In this document: one piece after another, positions 39,001 through 50,996 of the stretch
Position numbering within the stretch: the stretch's first letter is position 1
How the letters are laid out: the number at the start of each line of letters is the position of its first letter
Assembly (NCBI GenBank): GCA_905250075.1
Contig: CAJNOP010000015.1
Coordinates: 2,247,068 to 2,311,067 of the forward strand
Direction: 5' to 3'
Source of the DNA: Rotaria sp. Silwood1
Taxonomy: Eukaryota; Rotifera; Eurotatoria; Philodinida; Philodinidae
DNA length: 64,000 bases
Made by a program: the position numbers and the translations under genes
Notes under the pieces: generated by a model
Database searches by the model: none
What the model was told of the DNA's origin: nothing
The model's input: the letters and a program-made list of their open reading frames with translations, nothing else

Positions 39001-42000
39001 TATTTACAGAAAAAAAAATAATTATTTTCCAATCATTTTATTCGTTTTTAATTAGGTTAAAGATAATAAACCAGGAATATTTCGTTTAAAAAAAGTTTAT
39101 GCCCGTGATCCAACAACAGAAATTAAAATTGATCGTGGTCGTTATACAAAAGATGAACAAGATCAAGAAATTGAAAAAGAAGAATTAACTGATGGATTTC
39201 GTTATGGTACAACATTTGTACCTATTAATAAAGAAACACTCGACGACATGAAATATCAAAGTGAAAAATGTTTTTCAATTATTGGATTTTCTGATGCTAA
39301 TATGGTTTATTTATTTTTTTGTCTTGTATTATTAAATTCATTGTTTGAAATTATTTTGATTAGATGCGACGAAGTCTTTACTTAGGTGATACAGTTTATG
39401 AAGTTATTGCAGAACCTGATTATGAAGTAAGTGATCTTCTTTCGTAATGACTTTGTGAAAAATAAATATTGATTCATTCTTATTGATCAGGACTCGCCTT
39501 TTTGTTTTTTATATTAAAACTGAAGTTCAGATAAGAATAAATTTTGGATGTCTAATGTTAAAAATCTTTTCGACAAAGAATCTTGTTGTTTAATTATAGC
39601 TCACTAATGAAGAGCATGAAAAGAAGAAATAACTTTTCAATAATCCTTCGTTCGTTTACCGAAGTCGACCAGCACTTAGTTCAAAGTTCCGATCAAATAA
39701 GCAAAAGAACTGTTTGAAAAGATCCGAACTAGAAATCAACTCGTCCACTTTTATTCGCTTATGAATGAGACATCATAGACTTTCTAGATAGAATACTCTA
39801 AAAACTACTGTTAAAAGTTACTTTACGTCAAAATTTCTGAAAAAAAAGGTGAAAACAATCTTAGTAAAAGTCTAGGCTTTTTTAGGTGTTTCATTTCTCT
39901 CGAACGTACTCTATGTACGACTTCATGGACGATTATGTTTCATATTTTATGTATTTTTGTTTTTCTTTTAGGAAGAAGGTCAAGTATTTGCTGGTCTTGT
40001 TCAAGCAATGTATGATACAAATACAGTTGCTATTGTACGTAAATGTTTTAGTGAAAGAAGTTCACCTGAATTAGGATTTTTACGTCCACATATCGCTCAT
40101 GATCATATTGTAAGTATGAAATTGAAGTTTTTTTTTTAAATTAATACAATGAAGATAAACTTGTCTTTTTTCTCTCAAGTGTATGTATTATGTTAAATTA
40201 CCATTTGGAGAAGATGTACGTGAATTTGATTTTGATAATCTTGATGGTATTAAACGAAATCAACCGAGTGATGAACAGTTAAAAACTATTGATAATTTAA
40301 TTACCACAATGGATTTGACACATGCTGATCAAGGGTAAAAATTTAAGAAAATAGAAAAAAAGAAAAATGAATTATTTCTATTTAATAGAGGTGAAGAAGC
40401 ATTTCGACCAGAACTTATTTTTAATCCATATATTCAACGAATGTTTCAAGTATGTATATCATTTTTGTTGTATGATTTTATTTCAATTAAAAATCATTGT
40501 AGTCTATTGCTCGACGTGCTGTAACACCTGAAGAACCATTATCATTATCAAATTCAATTATGGAAATGAATGATACATTAATTCGATCGATTGCTTCAAA
40601 GAGTAAACGAACATTAGATACACTTCATGAACAATTTACTCTTCGAGATACTGAACGTCGACAAAAAATAACAACCGGTGATCAACTTTTTGGTAATGTT
40701 GATAAGTAAGAAAAAACATCCGAAAAAAGAAGGATTTATCATACAAAGAGAATATTTTCTTATTTTTTAGCTCAACGAAAAAAATGCGTCTTGAAGAAAA
40801 TGAAAATGTTGAAGAACTTACAACAGATTCAACATCATTTGAAGCACAATTAGCTGCAAAAAAGAAAGCAGCAATACGAACTATTGGTACAATAACACCA
40901 GTTGAAGATTTTAAGATTTTAATTGAACAAGGTTCAACATCATTTACTGAACTATGTCAACAAATGTCTACACTTATAGTTGAATTTATTAATAATTCAC
41001 GTGGTGATGCATTATTTGATAAAGCTTTACAATGTATACAATGTTTACGTGAAATATGTATTCAAAAATTAGAACCAAAAATATTTAATGGTTTATTAAT
41101 TTCAATTAAAAAACAAGCAGCCAATAGTGATGGAAGAAAAGATTTTTGGAAAAAAATTGTTGATGGTATGTGATCGATGAAGTAAAAAGAAGAGGGAGCT
41201 CGTTATAATATAGAGTAGAGTTTTAAAAAAAAAAACTATGAGTAAGATAGTTTTAGTTCCACCTGCATTGAGTCTATGCCTTGAACCATCATGTTTTCAT
41301 TGGGAGTGATATCTATTGTGTTTGTGTAAAACGTACATTAAACTTCATATAGTGTTAAGATTTTTCAGATCTAAAATTGTTTATCTACTTTTACGTTGAG
41401 ATTATATAAATGTTAATGAGAAATGAATATGATCTGGCTGAAATACGAAAACTTTAACAAGACAAAGAAGTAGTATTTAACTTAGCATTGAGAAAATTGT
41501 GAACAAGAATAGTCATGTGTATTATAAAAGTTTTAATAGAAATTCTAAAGAGATCAAAGTACTGTGCTGAAGAAAATTCGATGTATTAACGGAATCAGGA
41601 TAATCATACAATAATTATGATCAATGTTACCAAGAGTTCGTTAGTTAGGTTAAAACATGCATCATCCAACATACTACACCACTTATGAGTTCATGTCTTG
41701 AGCGTATAAAAAGGCTCTCTAAACTAATATAACTTCCAAAGACTTCTGTTCGATAGCCTTTCTCTAGAGAGTTACGATAGTTTTGTAGAATTATCACTAT
41801 AGGACACAGTACTAACAATTGAATTAAACAAAACAAAAATTGACATTATATTTTGTCTATTACTTTCAGTTAAAACGATCAAAAAAGTTTGGAGTTTTTG
41901 AATTTCGAATGTTTCAAGAAGGAAACAATCATGTTGACAGAAACACTTCTAGAAACTTTCAGATAAAAACATATCCTTCTTTAATTTATCTGCTCATACT

Positions 42001-42647
42001 TTGACCTTTGGAGAAAATTCAACAGAAAAAAATCAATCTTTGAATAAAGATTATTTTTTTGTAGAAGTAAACCGAGCATAAATAGCTTAAAATCACTCTC
42101 AGCTGAATATAGATCTTCAAACAGATGATCAACGCCCGCAGTCACAATAAATAAACGCACTTTTCTTTTCCCGGTGTCGATACAGAACTAGTCTTTACCA
42201 TTGTCAATAGGTTTCAAACATTTACATGACGACCCATTTAGTTATTGATAGTCTCCTTTTTATATTCTCAACAAGACATGAACAATATAAATTCCGTTAG
42301 CTATATAGTCTTAGTGGAATAGTTTTTCAGCTCTGACATGACCAGAGTCATTGTCTTTTGATGATATACATTATCTTTCATCTATATAAAAACATGTTGA
42401 AAATTCTTATTCTATTTCTTTTTAGAAAAAATCAGTTTAATAACAAGCGACGAATGTATTGAATCAAATGTGATATCTATTGAAGCACAGAAATTTCTCG
42501 AAGAAAACACGTCAACTGAAATTGTTAATAATGCATTAATAACTAATGAAGACGATGGTGACGAAGAAGATCTGGTATGTAGATAACATTTTCTTGTTAT
42601 AAATTATTTTTCTTCCTTTTTTTCTATTTCAGTTCGATCTCATTTAA
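36032..42647 (+). CDS. XRCC5: Ku80 (Ku86), DNA end-binding subunit of the Ku heterodimer
   Basis: Fifteen exons sum in frame to 755 residues (human 732). They are 36032-36046, 36100-36213, 37366-37546, 37621-37669, 37744-38112, 38880-38991, 39056-39304, 39364-39426, 39972-40109, 40180-40334, 40389-40449, 40503-40705, 40771-41165, 42426-42574 and 42633-42647. The vWA-like N-terminal domain (ALVIDIGIGMSQAAPG) is followed by the Ku core/barrel, including DGFRYGTTFVPI, KCFSIIGFSD and YVKLPFGEDVREF. The C-terminal helical domain (about 590-700) is followed by an acidic tail ending DEEDLFDLI, which matches the DNA-PKcs-recruiting motif of animal Ku80. Ku80 with Ku70 rings broken DNA ends in the nucleus, starts non-homologous end joining and protects telomeres. 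An acidic, Asn/Ser-rich insertion at about 166-219 in the vWA domain is longer than in vertebrates. Introns 2, 5 and 13 are 0.8-1.3 kb. AATAAA-like signals lie near 42810. Confidence 0.96.
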
Positions 42648-44900
42648 AAGCAACAGAAAAGAAAAGTTACAGTGACATATAACAAAATTTTATGATATAT
42701 GTTTTTAGTTAAATTTTAACTCTAGAAAAGAATATATTTTGTATATAAAATATTGTTTGTGATATGCTTTTATTTTTAAAGAATGTAATAATCAATTTAA
42801 AAAAAACAACAATAAAAATAAATCGTATATTTTTTCTTTTGTATTGTCAACTAAAATGTTTGCTTTTGTTTTGTCAACGATTGATAATAAATTCCTTAAG
42901 TAGATGCTTCAAATATATTAACAAGAAGTAATTGTAAACATAAATGATTTGCTGTAGCTTCAGGTAACATCTAGTAGTTGTCGATATTCTATAGGAGAAT
43001 TGACTATTTTCTATGTGAATTTGCATTTATACAAAGCTATTAAAATGATAATCGTATACGCAGCTAGTTTGCGACTAAAATGTGAAAATCACACGTGTTC
43101 GTTAATTTCATTATACTAATACAATCTCGAGGGAAATTATGTGTCAAACAGAAATTTCTCGTTTTTTTAGTGACGCTCTATATTTTGTTTGACTTGTTGC
43201 TATTCGCTAATGGTCTTTCATTTCCATATTGCATTTTTCTCAAAATAACATTATTATTATTCTTCTAACCGTTGGTTTAACTGGCATATCAGAGTGGTAT
43301 ACATATACAATGTCTCTACAGCAGGTATCAACACTAGAGTTGTATAGGACCAAGTTTTATTCATATTACATCTAAAATAATTCTTTAATACTCATTTTTT
43401 TGATTTATTTAGTCGACGATTAGCGTGAATCATCTCTCTTGAATTACGCTGTGATTCATATGATTTATAAGATAATTTGCTTGAATCGAAGAATATAATA
43501 CTAGAAACTTGAGCTCTGGTCTTGATGAGGTTTTATTTTTTGGTCTTGCACATTTCTAATGAACACACTACTATATATCTCGGTGAGCTCAAAAACACTG
43601 ATATTGAGTATTTCTCATAGTTATAACTTGGCCATGTGGCTAATTGATGCATTACCTCTCACCCTCGTGGATATCTTGAAATATAAATTGTTATTTGCGC
43701 AAAAATAAAAAAAACTGCTATTTAGAACATCTTCCAGTCATTCAAATTTCGAGGAAGACTTTGAAATGTTTCACAATAGTCTTCGTGTTTGTTGTTCATG
43801 CGTCTTTTTCCCTTGCTAAGAAACTTTAGGGAAAAAGTCTGACACTTGTTATAGTCGCTTGTTATGGAAAAGTATCCAAGAATCGTTGGTCTTTCTCTTC
43901 CTTCTCGTTACTATGAAAAACATACTCATTGGTCTTCGACCTCAATTGGTAGGACCAAAGAAAGGAAAGAACGACTGAAATCTCGATTTTAACTTCCATT
44001 CACTGTTTTCTTCGAAAATATGTGCGAGTTTGTACAAGAAAGTATAGAATGAGTAATTCAGATTAATTTTGTATTATTGAAATTATATGAAGACATCTAT
44101 TAAAAATATCATGAAAATAATCTTTTGTTAAAATCATACAATAAAATTTATGAAAATGCTTGTCTTAATTTACAATGCAGAAATATATCAATTTTAATAT
44201 CCGTTTCATCATTAGAAATACAATTTCTCAAGGCTACAGGTGTATTCCTACGAAACCTTCTTTTACTTTTATTTGAATAGAAAGCCATAGAATGACACTA
44301 GTAGAACTACGTCCATGCCAGCAGCGAAATCGTTACCAATAGAAAAAAATTCTGTTGCTCATCAGTCCAGTGTTGGTATGGATTTCGAATCAATTGGTCC
44401 GGTCTGATCTACTTAAAGTGGTATCGATCGTGAAATATCTAGATTCATTCCATCTCTGACTCAAGCTCACGAACACTAGAGAGAAATGCTCATATGCATA
44501 TATATCGTACACATCCAGAGTTAAGAACAGAAAGAGAACTAAAGCACAATAAAATAAAGATGCGAAAAGTGACATTTATAACAAGAAAAGTTCGTCATTT
44601 AGATTTCCATCGAATTTTATACGTGAATTCTTCAGTGATTGTGCTAACAGCTTTTGCTATCAATAAAATAATTAGTTTTCTTATTATTTTTTCAAATAAA
44701 CTCGCAAGTTTGTGTTTGAACACGTCGAAAATAAATTATATTCCTGTTATTTTCATATCATAAATATAAAAAACTACAAAACGTGACAATGAAAATTTCT
44801 CAAAGAGTTTTTTTCTTGTTTTAAATATTAATATAAAATTGTTTTTTTTTATTCGCATATATAAAAAATACTCAATATTTCTCAATATTGTCATAGTAAA
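42648..44900. other. Intergenic, nothing recognised
   Basis: 3' flank of XRCC5 and 5' flank of the secreted orphan. Only short random ORFs (for example 44494-44763) and AT-rich sequence. No repeat family was recognised. Confidence 0.45.
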
Positions 44901-46055
44901 ATGATGTCTGTTATCTATCTTTTAAAATTCTCTTTTCTTATACATTTTTCTACAAGTACTTATATGTATGGTATAATACATAATGCATCAATTGAAATTC
45001 CTTTTGACATGCCTGATAATCTTACTGATAAATTACAAGTTCAACATTGTGATCAATGTCTTTGTAAGGCATTTAATAATCCTGATGTAGTTTTATTAAC
45101 ATGTACTGAAAGTGAATCAAATAAGTTTACTTGTCAATTTTATTATTTTATGCCTACAAAAGATGATATTAGATATCCAAAATATGATACAAATATATAT
45201 TTAATACAAAATAAAACATTTAAAGAAAAAGATGATTGTTGCAATACAACATATCTTATTGAAAAAATTAATGCAGCATTAGATACTAAAAAAGCCGTTT
45301 TCAATCAACCCTTACGTTTCCTTGTTCGTGGTGATAATAATACGATAGTTTCAACATCTATAAACAAGTTAATTAAATTTAATACATTAACCCTTACAAT
45401 AATCAATGAATTGGATATTCCAGAGTCTAAAACTGTTGGTTATTGTGATGGATATTATTATCTTGGTAAAGACAAAACAATACATGTTTATGATAAAACA
45501 TTAACTTCAAACATAACAAGCTTTTCAGTTGGAAATGTTTTAACACCAATTCGTTGTCTTCCTAATAATACACAGATGCTTATAGGTACCACATCAGAAG
45601 CTTATATTTGTGAAAAGCAACAAGAAGTTTTTAATAGTTGTATAAATATTACAGCAATATCTGCTGTTCAGCAACAAATACATGCTTTTGGTATTGTTAA
45701 TGACAGTGCATTTTATACTGGTTGGGATGCAAAAAATCAGAATATTCGTTTATATACGAAAGATCAGAATAATCTATGGATAGAAAGTGATGGTATTAAT
45801 CAAACTGATAAAATATCAGATATTGTTATTGATGATTGTAAACGGATATGGGCAGTTCTAGCAGAAACGAGGACAATAATTATCTATGATCAAAATAAAA
45901 CTCATTACCACAATATTACATTTAATCAAACGGTATTTAATTCAAATATATTTAATCTTTTCATTCTTGACAATTATGCATTTGTTACGTCGCATGAATC
46001 TACGCCTGGTTTGAATCTTATTCAACCATCTCTAAACTGTCGAATAATACGTTAA
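44901..46055 (+). CDS. Secreted, N-glycosylation-rich protein of unknown function
   Basis: A single uninterrupted frame of 384 residues (ATG ATG at 44901, TAA at 46055). Residues 1-23 form a typical signal peptide (MMSVIYLLKFSFLIHFSTST) with no later membrane segment, so the product should be secreted. An N-terminal Cys-rich module follows: CDQCLCKAF, LLTCTES and KFTCQFYYF at about 49-83, then a CC pair near 113. The rest contains about a dozen N-x-S/T sequons. It shows repeated short beta-type stretches such as YYYLGKDKTIHVYD and NIRLYTKDQNNLW, which suggests a beta-propeller-like (NHL/SMP-30-like) fold, by inference only. I do not recognise a named family. No introns are visible, in contrast to the neighbouring conserved genes. 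Confidence 0.8.
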   Translation: MMSVIYLLKFSFLIHFSTSTYMYGIIHNASIEIPFDMPDNLTDKLQVQHCDQCLCKAFNNPDVVLLTCTESESNKFTCQFYYFMPTKDDIRYPKYDTNIYLIQNKTFKEKDDCCNTTYLIEKINAALDTKKAVFNQPLRFLVRGDNNTIVSTSINKLIKFNTLTLTIINELDIPESKTVGYCDGYYYLGKDKTIHVYDKTLTSNITSFSVGNVLTPIRCLPNNTQMLIGTTSEAYICEKQQEVFNSCINITAISAVQQQIHAFGIVNDSAFYTGWDAKNQNIRLYTKDQNNLWIESDGINQTDKISDIVIDDCKRIWAVLAETRTIIIYDQNKTHYHNITFNQTVFNSNIFNLFILDNYAFVTSHESTPGLNLIQPSLNCRIIR

Positions 46056-47972
46056 ACAGATAATAGATGTACTTGTATCGAAATGATTTTGATAAACTAT
46101 TCAATAAATAAATCGATATTAAAAATTGATTATATAGAATGAAAAGAAAATTCAATACAGTTTAGCAAACTAGATAAAAACTGATTATCATTGCCATCTT
46201 GAAAATTATTATAAAATTCTATCACATAAGTATAGATAAACATCATTGTGACCTCGATGTACATTTCAACATATGTAATAGAGATTGTCGGAAAATAGCA
46301 CAGATCTGAAAAGATAGCAGTACTTTTAGTAAGTGTTCTCGATTCACACAAGTTATTCTGTAGTCATTAAAACAACTTCCAAAAACAGCAACTAAAAAGA
46401 AAGGTTTTGATTCAATCTGCCTAGCATAAAGGATATTATTCACAGGTTATTTCTATATTCTCGTTTAATCCTGTAACTCTGGGCACTAAGCCAGTAGCGT
46501 TGATATTGAGTAAATCATTAGAATAGCTTATACAAGTGCTAATTATGACAGCAATATGATTAAATACGACTATAAGGCTTTCGATAATTTTTGAATAAAG
46601 AAAGACACATACATGGGCTTCTAGAATGGGCAAGTAAGAGCTTTCTCGATTACACGTATAGCGAATATGGCACCTAAGAAGGGGAATTATGCGTAAGATT
46701 AATTTAGAACATCTGTTCAACGTTGTCACAGAATAATGATTGAATATAAATGAGTGCACTTCTTACATACTATTGAGGGCAGAAGAAATTATATATATAT
46801 ACTTCATCTTCGAAGAGAAGAACAGGTAGTCATTACCATCTTAATACAACACATTTTATCTAAAATGACGAAAGTGGATCAGACTGTCTTTTTGCTCTCA
46901 AAATGTTTCATTTTTTCGGTATTAAAATCAATTCCGTGACGATGCCCGATATCATTGTAAACTTTCATTTTAAAAACACTTCTCGATCAGTGTATTAAAT
47001 TACATCCGTAATCCTCTAAGAAGTCAACAAAAACTTGACTATCTATTCAGGAATACTATTGAAATAAACCGTTGCAAGAATATTAGGCATCGCTGCTGAA
47101 ATGATTTCAAGACAAAAAACTGAAACATTTTGTGGTAGATAAGCGTTCTTATCCACATTCATTTTTATGAGTGCTACATATTCGAATACGAGCACTTCGA
47201 GTATTTTGTCCAGCTCTACTAGAGAACTTAACAAATCCATGGTGTGCAGTAGAATTTGATACTGTAGACATCATTAGATAGAAAAAAGCTTTCTCTACTG
47301 GCCTATTCATATCCGTGTTGCAATCAATACCTTATAGCCACCTTTGAGTGAAGTCATTTCATTATGAAGATGCAGAATGCGCTTCTTGCTACTTTGATCG
47401 GAGATATTGAAAACAACAATATAAAAAATAAACAGATCGGATACAAAATGTTGATAACTGACGTGGGAATTTCCCACTATCTTCTTGATGAAAAAATGAA
47501 AAAATCAAACAGACCAATTTGAATCAAATGTTTATTATTAAAAAAGAAATACTGCAAGACATGTAAAAAGGCTTTTATATCTTACGTTATCAACATTAAC
47601 TAATGCTTCTTGTAATAAAAAGAGAATCTACTTAAAACTCCATTGGCAATACCTTGATTCAATTTACTAACGCCGCCAGTCTCTCGCATTCACACAATAC
47701 CAAAAACCTTTTTTTTGCTATTTGATGAGCATTATCAGAACCTGCGCTTTTAATACATGCTCTCAATTCAGCAGCTGTTATTAGCAGTGTCGAATAAGGA
47801 CTGTAAACTTAAGGTTTTATATTGTCGAAGGACTATCTAATTTCTTTTTTTTGCATGTCACATCGTGACTTGTTTAAAGAAATCAGAAATTGATTGATTC
47901 TTTGGTCAAGTTAAAATTAAAAAGAAAAGTGCTTTCGAAAGCAAATCTATAAATTCAATATTACGAAAGTCT
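46056..47972. other. Intergenic, possible degraded coding remnants
   Basis: AT-rich. Hydrophobic minus-strand frames (46436-46759) and a minus segment near 47740-47800 (AAELRACIKSAGSDNAHQI) hint at decayed coding sequence but match nothing I can name. Confidence 0.35.
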
Positions 47973-48101
47973 TCATTTCTTTGTTAGATCATCTCTTTCA
48001 CGCTCCGTATTATCAAATTTGATTTGCATAACTTCTTTCTCTTGGTTGTTTTGTGCACGAAGCATGGGTAGTTTTTGCTTCAATGCTTTATAGTTTGTTT
48101 T
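47973..48101 (-). pseudogene. GAS8/DRC4-like coiled-coil exon fragment
   Basis: A minus-strand segment after an ACTAG acceptor encodes 42 residues ending EKEVMQIKFDNTERERDDLTKK, then a stop. By eye this resembles the GAS8/DRC4 coiled coil (E-x-E-V-L/M ... F-x-x-x-x-x-E-R-D-D/E-L-x-K-K), about half identical over 22 positions. GAS8 is a dynein regulatory complex subunit of motile cilia. No other exon could be found on either side, and the frame ends where the family continues, so this is an isolated remnant. Coiled coils match by chance more easily than globular domains, hence the modest confidence. Confidence 0.4.
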
Positions 48102-49177
48102 CTAGTGTGAATACTACCATCCGAATTCATTATTAGGAAAATAGCAAACTGAATATCGAGATGAAATCGATTTTATCCCTTAACGATCGCTCTTCCTCAC
48201 AACAGAAAAACATTGAGAAAGAACATTGAAGTAAACCAGCTATGACATCATGCAACTACCAATCAGTGATATTATTTACATAAATGAATGTCATACGTTT
48301 GTCCCCAGCTACAAAAAAATATAAATTTTCTCTCAGCCATGTTTTCCCTTCTTGTTTTTTCTGTGTCATCATATTATCTTGCTTGTGGGGAATATCTTTC
48401 CTCTAATCAACTTACTGTTTCTTTTGACGACACAATTAGATAACGCTGTAAGTTGTTCTTTATAAATACTTGATCAGAACTCTTATAGATTCATTCATTG
48501 TTATCTTCGACAATCTCGATTTCGATAGTCTTCTTCAAGAAAAACACAAACACGACTTTATACAACCCAGGTAGAGTAGTCAAGAATAAATCAATGTCTT
48601 TCTCACATCGCTATCATTGTTGTTGTTAGAAAACTTGTCATGAGATCAAATTTATGCGAAAAAGCGTTCTCGAATAACAGTTTTGTGACCAATAGCAACA
48701 CTAAACGAAAAATTTCCTTATAAGAAGTACAGATCATTGTCAAAATCTGGAACCGTCCCATAAGTCTTGTGAGTAGCAGTGTCTAGAGTTTTGAATAATC
48801 TTTGATGAAGAATTGAAAGCTCGTTAATTCAATATTTTCTTTGAAACGTTTAAAAATATCTATCCGTATGTCAGAGTTTAAAAAGAGAAACCTGTTTCAG
48901 TTATTCAATAGTGTAATGTCGAACTTATTAGACACATAATCGTTGTTTTGAACATGCAACTCAAGATGTTGCTTTTCAAAAATATTATTCATCTGCCATA
49001 ATTCAAACTATAACACGTATTTGATGATGACTAGAAGTCATTGGATATTTTTGACAATGATATTCTGTGAATATGATAAAGAAATCATCGAATAGAACCT
49101 CCGATCAATAGAACTCCATATTTTCGTTTCAGACACCTTGGAAAAATAACGACGGAAACCATAATCGAAGTCACAAA
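48102..49177. other. Intergenic, nothing recognised
   Basis: AT-rich 5' flank of the double-psi-barrel-like gene. No ORF or repeat was supported, and no further GAS8-like exons were seen. Confidence 0.4.
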
Positions 49178-49873
49178 ATGGTGAATACTATTTTATATTG
49201 GACTTTATTTGGAGTGTTGATTATCAACTGTGAGTTTATTGAGTTTTCAAGTGCTAATAATCAGTTGAATGGTGGTTTGGTTTCTGGAGTTCATACAACG
49301 TATCATGGTGCTCACGAAGCAGGTGCATGCGAACTTCCAGCATCCAATTATGCCATTAAGTACTCAGTTGCATTGGGAAATATTGAGTCTTTGAAACATT
49401 TGAAATTTCGACCAGAATTATGTGGTCAAGTTCTCACAATTAATTGTGGGAATGGACCGCTGGATGTCGTTGTCATGAACTCAAATTATGGTGGTGGGCT
49501 TGATCTTTATGCTTCGACTTGGAAGAAGCTCACTAACAATATGTCACCTGGAGTAACGTCATGCAGTGTGCAGTTGAGTTCTCGTAACGCTTTCCGATTC
49601 AATGGACCACGTTGTTACTACAAACCTGATAGTGGTTTCGGCAATGAATATTACCGAAATGTTGGACTTTTCAACACAAATGGACGTATAGTCGTTAAAG
49701 CCACTATAGATAACCGCCCTGGGGAGCATCGAGGAGACAATCCTTTCTTTGCATTCAACTTTGGTCCGATCAGTGTCAACAAACAAGTTGTTTTTACTTT
49801 CGAAGATGGAGGCACCCACACAGTTTATGTGCGCGATTGTCACTATCCAAGAAATAAACAATTTTGGAGTTAA
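49178..49873 (+). CDS. Secreted double-psi beta-barrel-like (expansin/barwin-like) protein
   Basis: A single-exon frame of 231 residues. Residues 1-26 are a signal peptide with a hydrophobic core (ILYWTLFGVLIINC). The mature part has a TYHGAHEAGACELP motif (41-54), reminiscent of the TxYG...GAC start of DPBB/expansin domains. Next come CGQVLTINCGNGPLDVVVMN (82-101), GGGLDLYASTWKKL and PGVTSCSVQL, the typical DPBB core pattern with a conserved Asp. The C-terminal part (FAFNFGPISVNKQVVFTFED) looks like a second beta domain. Cysteines at 51, 82, 90, 129, 146 and 221 could form disulphides. Expansin-like proteins loosen polysaccharide walls without hydrolysis. That role is only a suggestion here, since the exact subfamily is uncertain. 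The gene lacks introns and is visibly less AT-rich than its flanks, compatible with horizontal acquisition. Confidence 0.75.
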   Translation: MVNTILYWTLFGVLIINCEFIEFSSANNQLNGGLVSGVHTTYHGAHEAGACELPASNYAIKYSVALGNIESLKHLKFRPELCGQVLTINCGNGPLDVVVMNSNYGGGLDLYASTWKKLTNNMSPGVTSCSVQLSSRNAFRFNGPRCYYKPDSGFGNEYYRNVGLFNTNGRIVVKATIDNRPGEHRGDNPFFAFNFGPISVNKQVVFTFEDGGTHTVYVRDCHYPRNKQFWS

Positions 49874-50482
49874 ATGAACAGGATTAGATCCATTTCTGAC
49901 CAATACCCCTTTTATTTCTAAAATAAGCATGACATTGAACTTCTATCCTTTCATTAATTTGTACGCAAGTTGTACGTATTCACAAACATAAATTTAAGTT
50001 AAAAAAAACCTAAAAGAACACACAACGCAACGAATTATTTTTTTCATATTGCAATCATGACATATTAACGAATGGATCACCCTCTTTAAAACGAAACTGA
50101 GTATATGAATCAGCTGACGATTATGAATTATGATCTATCAACGGTGCCTAAATGAGAACATTAATCACTAACAAGTATTTTTTTTCGTGAGTGGAATATC
50201 TATCGACAGAATTCATCATTTGAGAAAGAGAACAAAAGGGGTATTCCAGAAAAAGTGCTTTATGTGGTAAGAGAAGCTCTCTGATTGATTTTTATGGAAT
50301 CAAAATGTACAACATGCTAGAACTGCTCAAGCCGATGGCTTCTACTTCTCTGAACTTTTTCTCAATTTCATGAATGTAATTGTTCATGCTCATCAACATA
50401 TATATCAATGAAAGAAGTGAAGTACAGTGGTTCTCTCTTATTTGTTCGTTTCCTAGATCAAATAATCAGACTGTAAAATCTT
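49874..50482. other. Intergenic, nothing recognised
   Basis: 3' flank of the secreted protein. No ORF, repeat or RNA gene was supported. Confidence 0.4.
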
Positions 50483-50612
50483 ACATGATGTTTACAAGAT
50501 CATACGAAAATCATAGAAGATCATGTACGATTTCGTCTGAAAATCTTTTAGCCTGACTTTCTGATAAAGTCGTACATTAATATTCTTGTATGATCTTGTT
50601 ATACAATCATGC
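50483..50612. repeat. Short imperfect palindrome (about 130 bp)
   Basis: Left arm 50483-50533 (containing ACAAGATCATACG and ATGTACGATTT) and right arm 50569-50612 (containing AGTCGTACAT and GTATGATCTTG) are imperfect inverted copies around a spacer of about 35 bp. It could form a stem or be a small MITE. No target duplication was identified. Confidence 0.5.
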
Positions 50613-50828
50613 AAGCAACTGTAAAAGTGGTTCGATTCTAGTACACAGTACATGTTTTAGTTTTTTCTATTTAAGATAATTATGATATTTTTAAAATTTT
50701 TTTTCATTAAATTATTCAAATTCTGAACGCTTTACCATGGCTGATCATGAAATCTTTTCGGCTTCCAGTTGATCTGATCCTTGTCAGACTTATGTGAATA
50801 GTCCTGTCGGCCATCGACAGAAATCGAC

Positions 50829-50996
50829 ATGGGTGTGGGTGTTGGTGTGGGTGGGTGTGAGGGGTGTGGGTGTAACTGTTGTGCCCAATGACGCCCGCAC
50901 CCACACCCACCCACAGCCACACCCACTTCCACATCCCACTCCACACCCACATCGACATCCATCTACACCGACAGCCACACCCCACTCCACATCCAT
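50829..50996. repeat. Inverted TGTGGG-type array (telomere-like hairpin 1)
   Basis: The G-rich arm 50829-50873 consists of TGTGGG/TGGGTG units. A spacer of about 20 bases precedes a C-rich arm at 50894-50996 of CCCACA/CCACAC units. The arms are complementary, so each strand can fold on itself. The several overlapping ORFs in this segment are artefacts of the repeat. TGTGGG matches the telomeric repeat reported for bdelloid rotifers (from memory). Confidence 0.85.
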
